NCBI GenBank assembly: GCA_965218205.1
Contig: OZ244590.1
Location: 1,488,001 to 1,552,000 of the forward strand
Direction of reading: 5' to 3'
Length of the DNA: 64,000 bases
Source: CBDDCA01 sp965218205
GTDB taxonomy: Bacteria; Spirochaetota; Spirochaetia; WTKD01; G963693115
The translations under genes were made by a program, and so were the position numbers. This document shows, piece after piece, positions 27,793 to 36,389 of the stretch (the stretch's first letter is position 1; each line of letters starts with the position of its first letter). A model generated the notes under the pieces. It saw only the letters and a list, made by a program, of their open reading frames with translations, was not told the DNA's origin and searched no databases.

Positions 27793-28647
27793 ATGAACAC
27801 TATAACAAAAACTATTTATTGTAATGTAATAGTACTTACATTACTATTATTAGCAATACCTGCATTTGCTCAAGGAAATACAGAAGATACAGACCAAGAA
27901 AATAGCAAAAACTATCATAATACCATGAGAAATTCTTGTGGATACGGTGGTGATAATGATAATTTCAGCTATGATAATGATCCCGTAAGACACAAATCGA
28001 AACAATCACGTTCCTATCAAAATCATAATAGAAAATCTTATGGAAAATATACACATAGTAGCAATATCAATAGATTATTTTGGAACGAAGAAACAGAAAA
28101 AGCCCTTACTGCAAATGATCTACAAGAACAAGACACAAAAGTACTTGAAACTGTAGGAGCAGATATACAGCAGCTTGTTGCTCTCACTACTATTATGTCA
28201 GAAATGCAATCTGAAAACGAACATATGAGACAGGTATCAGGAATGAGAAGCACAAGAGATTTTCATAACAGAGTATTGCAAAACTTTAATATCAATGTAC
28301 CTCAAGCTGTGTCTCCCGAAGATATACAAAACACCATGGATACAACAAATACAACAGCTCTCCATACATCACTTGTATCAACAGCATATTCAATAAGTAA
28401 TACAATACAAGAATACTCTGATACAGATACAGTTACTACCGCACTGCTACCATACCTTTCTTTATTGCAACAAAAAGCATTACGCCATATAAAACAAGAA
28501 ATATATGCACTAGCGTTACAAAATGAGCAAGTATCACCAGAAATTACTCGCTTTGTTCAACAAGACACATTACTTGCATATAACGACACCATGCACAGAA
28601 ACAGATATTCTTCCAGATACAAAAAAAGATATAAATATGCATATTAA
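27793..28647 (+). CDS. Secreted hypothetical protein of the sigma operon
   Basis: A 284-residue protein with a clear signal peptide cleaved after AIPAFA. The mature N terminus is rich in Asn, Tyr, His and Ser (residues 35-95); the rest is helical (TKVLETVGADIQQLVALTTI, LQQKALRHIKQEIYAL) and ends in a basic tail rich in Tyr, Arg and Lys. A strong AAAGGAG ribosome site is present. It is third in the operon after the sigma factor and the membrane protein, with a 60-base gap. It may be a periplasmic sensor or target of the sigma system; no family was recognised. Confidence 0.6.
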   Translation: MNTITKTIYCNVIVLTLLLLAIPAFAQGNTEDTDQENSKNYHNTMRNSCGYGGDNDNFSYDNDPVRHKSKQSRSYQNHNRKSYGKYTHSSNINRLFWNEETEKALTANDLQEQDTKVLETVGADIQQLVALTTIMSEMQSENEHMRQVSGMRSTRDFHNRVLQNFNINVPQAVSPEDIQNTMDTTNTTALHTSLVSTAYSISNTIQEYSDTDTVTTALLPYLSLLQQKALRHIKQEIYALALQNEQVSPEITRFVQQDTLLAYNDTMHRNRYSSRYKKRYKYAY

Positions 28648-28700
28648 GGGTATACATACATAAACAATATGTAGTATAATATATGTAATTACACACAATA

Positions 28701-28732
28701 CTATAAGAGAGGGTCTCCTTCCTCTCTTATAG
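28701..28732. terminator. Bidirectional hairpin between convergent genes
   Basis: A perfect 12-bp stem, CTATAAGAGAGG and CCTCTCTTATAG, with an 8-base loop. It lies between the sigma operon (plus) and map (minus), which both end within 60 bases. No long T-run follows, so strength is uncertain. Confidence 0.65.
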
Positions 28733-28766
28733 TACCTACCTATAGTCTTAAAAAACACAAAGGCAC

Positions 28767-29573
28767 TTAAAAAAAAGGACGCAGAGGAAGTGATTCTAAA
28801 GGTAATAAATCACTTGATAATAGCCGTGATTCAGAATTAAAAATAGCAATCATATGTTCAAAACAGGCACTTTTATACTTATCAGCTCCAATAATAGCAC
28901 CATTGGTGGCAGTAGTATATTGTTGTTCTTTTAAGCTAACAATAGGCTCAATACAAATAACCATACCAGGCTTAAGAGACATATTCATATTTTGTTGTTT
29001 TTTATAATATACAGTAGGATACTCATGTATATCTCTTCCTATACCATGCCCAGCAAAGCCATTGTATACATGCACCCCAAGACGATGTGCTTCTTCTGAT
29101 ATTTCATGAGCTATATCATTTAGGGTATTGCCTGGTTTTGCTGCTTGTACTCCAACACGGCTCACTTTCCAAGCTGCATCTCGTAGTAGCTGATCATCAG
29201 GATCGGGCTTTCCTATAATGTAGGTCCACGAAAGATCAGCGTGCCATCCAAAACTATTTGCCACTAAATCAACAGTAATAATATCGCCATTTTGTAATTT
29301 ATATTCTGATGGCACTCCATGTGCTAAAATTTCATTTCTTGATATTGATATATCAGAAGAAAATCCTTTGTACCCTTTCATAGATGATGTAATATGATAT
29401 TTCCGATAATACCCTTTTGATTCAAACTCAATCTGATTCTCATTTATATCAACTCTCAGCTTTTTATGAACTTCATATAAAAAATTAAATAAAATTTTAG
29501 CTACCTGTGCTTGCTGAAGAATCTCGTAAGGTTTTTTTAGGTAAAGTCTTTTTTGTTTTAACTGTTGATTCAT
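28767..29573 (-). CDS. map: Methionine aminopeptidase, type I
   Basis: Removes the initiator methionine from new proteins. It has 268 residues. Metal ligands are in the expected places: DIITVDLV and HADLSWTYIIG (two Asp), GHGIGRDIHEYP (His), PGMVICIEPIV (Glu) and the final FEHMIAIFN (Glu). The ATG follows the upstream TAA directly and has no ribosome site, which points to translational coupling with the 119-residue gene before it. Confidence 0.93.
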   Translation of the reverse strand: MNQQLKQKRLYLKKPYEILQQAQVAKILFNFLYEVHKKLRVDINENQIEFESKGYYRKYHITSSMKGYKGFSSDISISRNEILAHGVPSEYKLQNGDIITVDLVANSFGWHADLSWTYIIGKPDPDDQLLRDAAWKVSRVGVQAAKPGNTLNDIAHEISEEAHRLGVHVYNGFAGHGIGRDIHEYPTVYYKKQQNMNMSLKPGMVICIEPIVSLKEQQYTTATNGAIIGADKYKSACFEHMIAIFNSESRLLSSDLLPLESLPLRPFF

Positions 29574-29933
29574 TTATTGAATATCAGGACGAAGTATCTC
29601 TGCTCCAAACATATATACAGGACTGACTTTTTTCCAAGGAAATATATGAGAAAAAAAAATAATCATACGAACAGTAAGAGGAATAGAATGAGGATAATCA
29701 GGCTCTTTTGTACAAAACAAAGCAATATGGTCAGCTAAGTGCAACAAACGAATACATGTAGCAGGATTAAAAAAATTTATATCATTTGTTTGAGAGAAAA
29801 TAATAGCACGAAAGTGGGAAAAAGAAATCTTATTTTTCTGACAAAATGTCTCCAAAACTATCTTCAATCTATTCTTATTTGTTCCTTCATCTTCATTTGT
29901 AACTTGCAACGCTGCCCTAGATATATAAAGCAT
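29574..29933 (-). CDS. Hypothetical protein upstream of map
   Basis: A 119-residue protein without recognisable family, signal peptide or convincing membrane segment. It contains LHLADHIALF and LTVRMIIFFSHIFPWKKV. A textbook AGGAGG ribosome site seven bases before the ATG supports the start and shows that it is translated. It overlaps the 129-residue membrane-protein gene upstream by 17 bases and abuts map, so the three form one operon. Confidence 0.6.
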   Translation of the reverse strand: MLYISRAALQVTNEDEGTNKNRLKIVLETFCQKNKISFSHFRAIIFSQTNDINFFNPATCIRLLHLADHIALFCTKEPDYPHSIPLTVRMIIFFSHIFPWKKVSPVYMFGAEILRPDIQ

Positions 29934-30306
29934 TAAATACCTCCTGACTCAACATAACTCCACGAAGCACTTCCTTGCTTAATACAACCTGTATAAGAAA
30001 AATAAAAAACAACAGCAATGAAATAACAGCTCCTATCCCCCACACAATAATAGAAATCATATACTTTATATTCTTTCGTAGTAATATAGAACATACTATG
30101 TTTGAAAGAGAAAAAACGAATGATATAGAAAAACAAAACATAATAATCAGTAAAAAAAAGATTGAGAACTGAAAGTCAGAGAACTGATTCACCTCAAAAT
30201 ACAATAGAGACAGAAGCCCTGCAACTCCAAAAAACATAAAAAAGAAGTATTTAGACCATGTTTTCGTTTTTAAAATTAATACCTGTTGTTTTATACTTAA
30301 TGCCAA
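29917..30306 (-). CDS. Small membrane protein, four hydrophobic helices
   Basis: 129 residues with hydrophobic helices around residues 20-40, 47-72, 82-105 and a shorter stretch after. Start codon TTG at 30306 is chosen because GGAAGG lies six bases upstream; no suitable ATG exists nearby. First gene of the map operon and divergent to the HAD gene. Function unknown. Confidence 0.5.
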   Translation of the reverse strand: MALSIKQQVLILKTKTWSKYFFFMFFGVAGLLSLLYFEVNQFSDFQFSIFFLLIIMFCFSISFVFSLSNIVCSILLRKNIKYMISIIVWGIGAVISLLLFFIFLIQVVLSKEVLRGVMLSQEVFNALYI

Positions 30307-30336
30307 AAAAACCTTCCTGTACTATTATTATATTAT

Positions 30337-31218
30337 ATGTTAGTGTATGATACAAAGTATTACAAAAGAATAATTAATCATATGATACAACAACAACCTG
30401 CTGTATCTGTAACAAAAGCCTCTTTACCTGCAACGCTTCCTTTTACTCCTTTTACGCAATCTCATGATACTATACAAATGGTGGTATTTGATGTATATGG
30501 GACTATCTTACATACCCGCATGGGAGAAATCAGTATCCTAGAAAAAAGCAATACTACTGTACTGGATATACCAGAACTAGCATTGCAACTCGATATACAA
30601 AAGACACAGCAAGCCTTACAGCATTTAATTTTAGAACAACATACTCTCTCAAAAACAAACAATCATATAGATTATCCCGAAGTAGATATTGTACATATAT
30701 GGCAAACATATTCTCAGCAAGAACCACTGTTTGCTAAAACGCTAAGCAAAGAAGAAGCTATGATATGTGCTTTACGATACGAGCTTTCGGTAAATCCAGT
30801 ATGGGCAATGCCACATGCTTTCCATACCCTACTACGCCTACAAAAAGCAGGATATGCACTGGGAATTATTTCTAATGCTCAATTCTATACTCCTTTAATT
30901 CTTGAAACAATATATCCACAATGGCACGAGCTACAATTTGAAACATGCACATGGTCATATCAACATCGTATTGCTAAACCGTCCCTTACACTCTACCAGC
31001 GTTTCTTACAACAATCTACATATAACGCAAAATCTATCCTTTATATAGGCAACGATAAAAGCAAAGATATTATTCCTGCAAAAAAAGCTGGCATGTGTCC
31101 TCTACTATACGCAGGAGACAGTAGCTCATACCGACCATACTCCCCCGACTTAGACACTATAGAACACACTTGTATCGTTTCTCTTGATGAAATACTTACA
31201 TTACTCCATATACCATAA
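30337..31218 (+). CDS. HAD-family hydrolase
   Basis: A probable small-molecule phosphatase of 293 residues with all haloacid-dehalogenase motifs: I, VVFDVYGTIL (nucleophile Asp) near residue 50; II, IISNA; III, the Lys in HRIAKPS; IV, YIGNDKSKDIIPAKKAGM. A helical cap lies between motifs I and II. No Shine-Dalgarno sequence precedes the ATG, and a TATTAT hexamer ends eight bases before it, so the message may be leaderless. It stands alone; substrate unknown. Confidence 0.85.
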   Translation: MLVYDTKYYKRIINHMIQQQPAVSVTKASLPATLPFTPFTQSHDTIQMVVFDVYGTILHTRMGEISILEKSNTTVLDIPELALQLDIQKTQQALQHLILEQHTLSKTNNHIDYPEVDIVHIWQTYSQQEPLFAKTLSKEEAMICALRYELSVNPVWAMPHAFHTLLRLQKAGYALGIISNAQFYTPLILETIYPQWHELQFETCTWSYQHRIAKPSLTLYQRFLQQSTYNAKSILYIGNDKSKDIIPAKKAGMCPLLYAGDSSSYRPYSPDLDTIEHTCIVSLDEILTLLHIP

Positions 31219-31246
31219 ACAGCAACATTGCATACAAAATACGATA

Positions 31247-32668
31247 TTATCGTAGATCCTTATTTTCTTTTTCACTGATTGTCAGAAAAATAGGGATAGC
31301 AGTAAAATTATACTGCTTTCGTATACAACGTATAAGATAACTACAATACGATTCAGTAAAAAGAAAATGTGCATTTACATGCAATTCAAAACACATAGGA
31401 TTAGTACTACTCTGAGCGACAAAACGTAACTTTGCTCTCCTACGCTTAATAATGGGAGCAGGATGATGTTTCATGGCTTGTTGTAATATCCTATTGATAT
31501 GTGAAGTTGCCACCTTAGTAGAAAGCTGATTTTGAATGATCTGAATATTCCTAAAAAGCTGTTCTACTCCTACTCCAGTTTTAGCACTCAGCTTACATAA
31601 CGGAGCAAAATACAACTGAGGCACTAAGTATGCTATTCTCTCTTTCATCTCCAGCTTCATAGCTTCTTTATTTTCTACTAAATCCCATTTATTTAAGCAC
31701 AGAACAATACTCTTTCTACGCGAAAGTGCTAAGCTCGCTATTTTCTTATCTTGTTCACTCATTCCCTCTTGCACATCAATAAACAACAAAACGATGTCAG
31801 CAGAGTTAATATATTCAATAGCTCTTTGATTTGCAAAGTACTCAAGCTCATCCCTTACATTTGCTTTACGTCTTAGCCCTGCAGTATCAACAATTCCATA
31901 TCTTATGCCATTCCATTCTATATAATCAAGAGTACTATCCCTAGTCGTGCCAGGAACGGAAGACACAAGATTTTGCGGTTTTTTCAACACATAGTTAAAA
32001 AAGCTAGATTTTCCACTATTGGGCTTTCCTACAATCAATAAACGACATACCCGTTCATCTTGTAAAGTATGTACAGTAGCACTACGAGAATCTTCAAGTT
32101 CATCTGCAACAGTACTTGCAGTATCCAAAGGCATTATCGTGTTTTGAGGTACATGCTCCACCTCTGTAGATCTTGCCTGTTCTATTTTTTCAGACATTGT
32201 GTCTATTGTATGCCATAAGGTATCTATATGTATCTTATGTATTGCCGATATACTTATACTATTTTTAATACCAAGAGAATGATATTCATGAGCTGCCCAC
32301 TGTCGCTCTTCATTATCTACTTTATTTATCACCAATACTACCTTAGACATAAAGGGGCGTAAAATTGATGCTATTTCGTAATCTTCAGACACTAAACTTT
32401 CTACCGAAACAACAAATAAAATAATATCAGATTTTTGTATTTCCTCAATACCTCGTTTAGTAAGCTGTTCAGCATACGGACCTTCCCCTAAAACACCTGC
32501 TAAATCTTTTAAGCACATCGTGTAAGCATTTCTTAAACATTGATACGTAAGGGCATCACGGGTAACACCAGCAGTTTTATGAGTAATAGCAATACGCTTA
32601 GAGGAAAGCACATTAAATAACGTAGACTTTCCGACATTAGGTCGTCCTATAATTGAAATTGAAATCAT
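31247..32668 (-). CDS. der: Ribosome-assembly GTPase Der (EngA)
   Basis: Two GTPase domains in tandem followed by a KH-like domain, needed for 50S subunit maturation. Domain 1 has GRPNVGKST and NKVD; domain 2 has GKPNSGKSSF, DTAG and NKWD; the C-terminal ~110 residues form the KH-like part. The 473 residues match the family. It lies 21 bases after the ptsI stop on the same strand and lacks a ribosome site of its own. Confidence 0.95.
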   Translation of the reverse strand: MISISIIGRPNVGKSTLFNVLSSKRIAITHKTAGVTRDALTYQCLRNAYTMCLKDLAGVLGEGPYAEQLTKRGIEEIQKSDIILFVVSVESLVSEDYEIASILRPFMSKVVLVINKVDNEERQWAAHEYHSLGIKNSISISAIHKIHIDTLWHTIDTMSEKIEQARSTEVEHVPQNTIMPLDTASTVADELEDSRSATVHTLQDERVCRLLIVGKPNSGKSSFFNYVLKKPQNLVSSVPGTTRDSTLDYIEWNGIRYGIVDTAGLRRKANVRDELEYFANQRAIEYINSADIVLLFIDVQEGMSEQDKKIASLALSRRKSIVLCLNKWDLVENKEAMKLEMKERIAYLVPQLYFAPLCKLSAKTGVGVEQLFRNIQIIQNQLSTKVATSHINRILQQAMKHHPAPIIKRRRAKLRFVAQSSTNPMCFELHVNAHFLFTESYCSYLIRCIRKQYNFTAIPIFLTISEKENKDLR

Positions 32669-32689
32669 ATGTTATATCTTAATAAAATA

Positions 32690-34423
32690 CTAGTTATATT
32701 GCATAAGATACTCTTGCACTGTATCTTTTATGTCCTGTATACTCTTATAATGAATAACCTCTTCAAACAAAGCTCGAGTATCATCAACTCTCATCTTTGT
32801 AACATATGTTATCACACGAGGAAGCTGAAAAATAGACACACTAAAATTTCGCAAACCTGCCCCTAACAATAATGGTATCATCATTCTATCACTTGCAATC
32901 TCACCACAAATAGATATATCAATATTCTTTTCATATGAAATATAGAAAATATCGCGAAGCACTCGAAGAAACGAAGGTTGCATACTCTGATACAAATATT
33001 CTAATTTTGCATTAGTACGATCGCTAGCAAGAAGAAATTGAAGTAAATCATTTGAACCAACAGACCAAAAATTACAGCTTTGAGCCAACTCTTCTAGTAT
33101 ATACAGTACAGAAGGAACCTCAATCATAGGCCCTACATGAATATTTTTATCATACAATATCCCATTACTATCTAACGTAGACTTTGCCTGTTCTAATAGC
33201 TCAAGAAAACCATTCCATTCTTCTAAAGTAGAAACCATAGGAACTAAAATACGAATAGTACCATAATAAGACGCTCTCAAAATAGCCCTCAGCTGAGATA
33301 ACATAAGCTCTTTATGAAAAAGAGTAAACCTTACTCCACGAAATCCCATCAGTGGATTCTCTTCGACATGACTATGAATATATTCCTGCATCTTATCTCC
33401 GCCCACATCAAAAGTACGTATAGTGACAGGTTTTTTGGACATGGCCTGTAGCACTTTCATATATATTTGAAACTGATATTCCTCATTATAATAACTTTTA
33501 GATATAGGGAACAAAAATTCGGTGCGTAAAAGCCCCACTCCATCGGATAAAGAAACAAAATTTTCTTTCAATTCTTCTAATAACTCAAAATTAATAAAAA
33601 AAGACACAGGAACATTATCAATAGTTGTATGCTTACTTATTTTAGCTTCATGTAATATCTTCAAAGCCTCCTGCTTATCATGTTGAAAATGTTGCTGATA
33701 CTGTTGCTGCAAAGCCTCGTCAGCATTAAGAATAAGATATCCCTTGTTAGCATCAACAATAAGTTCTCTTCCTGTTTTAACAATATGATGCACTCCATGA
33801 ATTCCTACTAACATAGGAATATTGTACGATTTTGCAATTAAACAAATATGCGAATTAACTCCCCCTTGATCCGTTACAATACCAAGAATTTTCTCTCTTG
33901 GTAATCGAAAAAAATCATAGGTAAGGAGTAATTTAGATACAATAATACAAGGTTCTTTTAAGTCAAAATCATCTTTTTTATTATCAGAAACAAGATGTGA
34001 AATAATCAAAGTAATTACTTCGTTTAAGTCATGCTCTCTTTCTCTCAAATATTCTTGTTCAGAATACTCTAACAAAGTAATATAGTCTTGCATACCATCA
34101 TAAATAGCCCATTCTGCATTTTGCAATTTAGTCTCTATAATAGAAACTATTTTAGAGTGAAACTCACTATCTTCAATCATCAGTAAATATGCTTCGATAA
34201 TATCGTATGTGTTTTTACTCATATTATTTTGCTTTAACAGAGCAATCTCTTTTTTGGTATCCTCTATTGCTTTTAAGAATCGCTGAATCTCCTCTTTGCT
34301 CTCTTCCTTCGTTATTGAATATCGTGGAAAGTCTTTATACGATGATTCAAGAACATATGCTTTCCCTAAAGAAATACCTGAGGACGCAACTATAGCTTGA
34401 TATTTTTTAATTGATGTATCCAT
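32690..34423 (-). CDS. ptsI: Phosphoenolpyruvate-protein phosphotransferase (enzyme I)
   Basis: Transfers phosphate from PEP to HPr at the start of the PTS. With the start at MDTSIKKYQAIVASSGIS (34423) it has 577 residues, the normal size; an earlier start would add an unrelated hydrophobic stretch. Motifs: GGVNSHICLIAK around the phospho-His, GVGLLRTEFLF, FRGVRFTL, and VGSNDLLQFLLASDRTN (PEP and magnesium binding). No HPr, HPr kinase or EII gene is nearby. It shares a 76-base AT-rich promoter region with the divergent GerMN gene. Confidence 0.93.
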   Translation of the reverse strand: MDTSIKKYQAIVASSGISLGKAYVLESSYKDFPRYSITKEESKEEIQRFLKAIEDTKKEIALLKQNNMSKNTYDIIEAYLLMIEDSEFHSKIVSIIETKLQNAEWAIYDGMQDYITLLEYSEQEYLREREHDLNEVITLIISHLVSDNKKDDFDLKEPCIIVSKLLLTYDFFRLPREKILGIVTDQGGVNSHICLIAKSYNIPMLVGIHGVHHIVKTGRELIVDANKGYLILNADEALQQQYQQHFQHDKQEALKILHEAKISKHTTIDNVPVSFFINFELLEELKENFVSLSDGVGLLRTEFLFPISKSYYNEEYQFQIYMKVLQAMSKKPVTIRTFDVGGDKMQEYIHSHVEENPLMGFRGVRFTLFHKELMLSQLRAILRASYYGTIRILVPMVSTLEEWNGFLELLEQAKSTLDSNGILYDKNIHVGPMIEVPSVLYILEELAQSCNFWSVGSNDLLQFLLASDRTNAKLEYLYQSMQPSFLRVLRDIFYISYEKNIDISICGEIASDRMMIPLLLGAGLRNFSVSIFQLPRVITYVTKMRVDDTRALFEEVIHYKSIQDIKDTVQEYLMQYN

Positions 34424-34499
34424 GATATTTATATATTTTCCTCTTACTTTAGTATAGTATACTATAGTATAATATACTATATAGTCTATACATACATAT

Positions 34500-35324
34500 A
34501 TGAAAAAAAACACCAATAGCAAAAATGTAAAAAAAAGAAAAAATAAAACTGCTCTCAAAAAAAGAAAAAAAACAATTCAACTACTATTGATTATTGTTCT
34601 TGTTACTATTGTGCTTACCTTGCTTATAAGCGAATATATACGCAACATGCTACAAAGTAGCAGCAATACCAATACCACTCACTCTACTCAGCCTCTAGAA
34701 AATGAAAATGTAAAAGAAAAGGAAAAAGCAAGTGAAACAGAGAGCGAAGAGAAAGACGAAATAGCTGACACAGAGACACATACTCAAGACACATTGGAGA
34801 AAATACAGCAACCCCCAGAATCAGATACTAAAGACACAGCAGAAAACACAACAAGCACTCAACCCCCAGAATCAGATACTATGGAAACTTCTGTTTACTT
34901 TATTAAAATAGTAGGAGAAACACAACTGCAACCAGTACAGTATACACGATCAATTCCCTTTACTCTTTCAGTATTAACAGCTACTTTAGAACAGCTACTA
35001 TTAGGTCCCAATAACGATGAAAAGACTACAGGAGCAAAAAGTTTCATTCCCACTCAGACAAACATAAGAAACATATACATCGAAAATAATACAGTTTTTT
35101 TAGATTTAAGTGACGAATTTCAGTTTAATCCCTTTGGTCGTCTGGGAGTGTTGGCTCAATTATTTCAAATAGTATATACTTGTACCGAATTTCAAACTAT
35201 TGATACTGTACAAATACTTGTGGAAGGAAACAAAAGGCGCTTTCTTTCAGGTGATTCAGGATCTATTTCTATAGACAGACCATTAAGTAGAACTATACTA
35301 CTTGAATATGCAGAAAATATTTAG
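34500..35324 (+). CDS. GerMN-domain membrane-anchored protein
   Basis: 274 residues: a very basic N terminus (MKKNTNSKNVKKRKN), one membrane helix near residues 25-45, an acidic Glu/Thr-rich linker of about 75 residues with the segment QPPESDT repeated twice, then a GerMN domain (TATLEQLLLGPNND, IYIENNTVFLDLSDEF, FQIVYTCTEFQTIDTVQILVEG). GerMN domains occur in spore-germination and envelope proteins and probably bind peptidoglycan or protein. A single anchor and outside-facing domain suggest a periplasmic role. It is divergent to ptsI. Confidence 0.78.
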   Translation: MKKNTNSKNVKKRKNKTALKKRKKTIQLLLIIVLVTIVLTLLISEYIRNMLQSSSNTNTTHSTQPLENENVKEKEKASETESEEKDEIADTETHTQDTLEKIQQPPESDTKDTAENTTSTQPPESDTMETSVYFIKIVGETQLQPVQYTRSIPFTLSVLTATLEQLLLGPNNDEKTTGAKSFIPTQTNIRNIYIENNTVFLDLSDEFQFNPFGRLGVLAQLFQIVYTCTEFQTIDTVQILVEGNKRRFLSGDSGSISIDRPLSRTILLEYAENI

Positions 35325-35348
35325 TATATTGTATATCATATACCAATA

Positions 35349-36320
35349 TTAACTACTCTCTTCTACTGCTTGCATGCTCATCTTTTTATAATATAGCTCA
35401 ATAGTTTCGTCATGAATATCTTTCTTACTGTTATGAATTTCAAAAAAAAATTCTTGGTTACCGCTACTCCCTTTTAGTTTCGAAGGAATAACAGTATGTA
35501 CATACACATTTTCCTTATACAGCTCCAATAAAACAGCATATACAATATCAGTAAGATATTTCTTGTTTTTAATTATTCCATTAAAAGGAATTTCTGTTAT
35601 AGCACTATCAATTCGCTTTTTCTTAAAAAAAGAAAGTTCAAACTGTGGCTTACACAATGCTATTATGTACATATCACGAAGCAATGGTAATATATAAGAC
35701 AGAAAATGTAACAAAGAACGAAAAGAAACATCTACTACTGCAGCATGCGGTTTTCCATATGTAAAACTATCTTCTCTTAAAGACAATACATTCGTACGTT
35801 CCATAAGAGTAATATTTTTATTTCTCTTGAGCACAAAATCAAACTGATTATACCCAACATCAATGGCATATACATGGCTCGCCCCTGCTTGTAAAAGACA
35901 ATCAGTAAAACCTCCTGTAGATGCTCCACAATCAATCCATATCTTATCTTTCACTGTGTAAGATATATTATCAAGAACTCCCTTTAATTTATCTCCCCCC
36001 CTTGACACAAATGTATTCGTTCGTACATATATAACAAACATATTTGCACATACCGTATATTTATGTTCACGTACAATTTCAATAGTGTTGTTCAAAAAAA
36101 AATCTTCTTCTAAAAGTATCTTTTTTTGAGTCATAGGTACATGATTACGAAAAGAAGGAACTTTGCATACTGCTATTTCACCACAGAAGATATGCGATAA
36201 CAGTGCATCTTTATGTGACGGAAGATCAAAATACCGTGCTTTAGATTGCAAAAAAGAAAGGAGTGTATCATTACGGGCAACATACACTCCTATCCCTGAT
36301 TTTCTCTGATACATATTCAT
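35349..36320 (-). CDS. tlyA: TlyA-family rRNA 2'-O-methyltransferase
   Basis: A probable 16S/23S rRNA cytidine 2'-O-methyltransferase. The core shows FVSRGGDKLKGVLD, WIDCGASTGGFTDCLLQ (SAM-binding motif I), AIDVGYNQFDF, ERTNVLSL and CKPQFEL, all typical of TlyA. At 323 residues it is longer than usual (about 250-270) because the N-terminal S4-like part is extended and divergent. It follows rny by 69 bases on the same strand. The older name haemolysin is not evidence of toxin activity. Confidence 0.88.
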   Translation of the reverse strand: MNMYQRKSGIGVYVARNDTLLSFLQSKARYFDLPSHKDALLSHIFCGEIAVCKVPSFRNHVPMTQKKILLEEDFFLNNTIEIVREHKYTVCANMFVIYVRTNTFVSRGGDKLKGVLDNISYTVKDKIWIDCGASTGGFTDCLLQAGASHVYAIDVGYNQFDFVLKRNKNITLMERTNVLSLREDSFTYGKPHAAVVDVSFRSLLHFLSYILPLLRDMYIIALCKPQFELSFFKKKRIDSAITEIPFNGIIKNKKYLTDIVYAVLLELYKENVYVHTVIPSKLKGSSGNQEFFFEIHNSKKDIHDETIELYYKKMSMQAVEESS

Positions 36321-36389
36321 TACACTACTGCAAGGAGACTATACTATGCTCCTCGTAGTCACTAGGTAATATACATATAACTATTTCTC

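Noticed and set aside
34424..34558. N-terminal hydrophobic extension of ptsI
   Set aside because: It overlaps the divergent GerMN gene and its promoter region, and enzyme I has no such segment; the start at 34423 fits the family.
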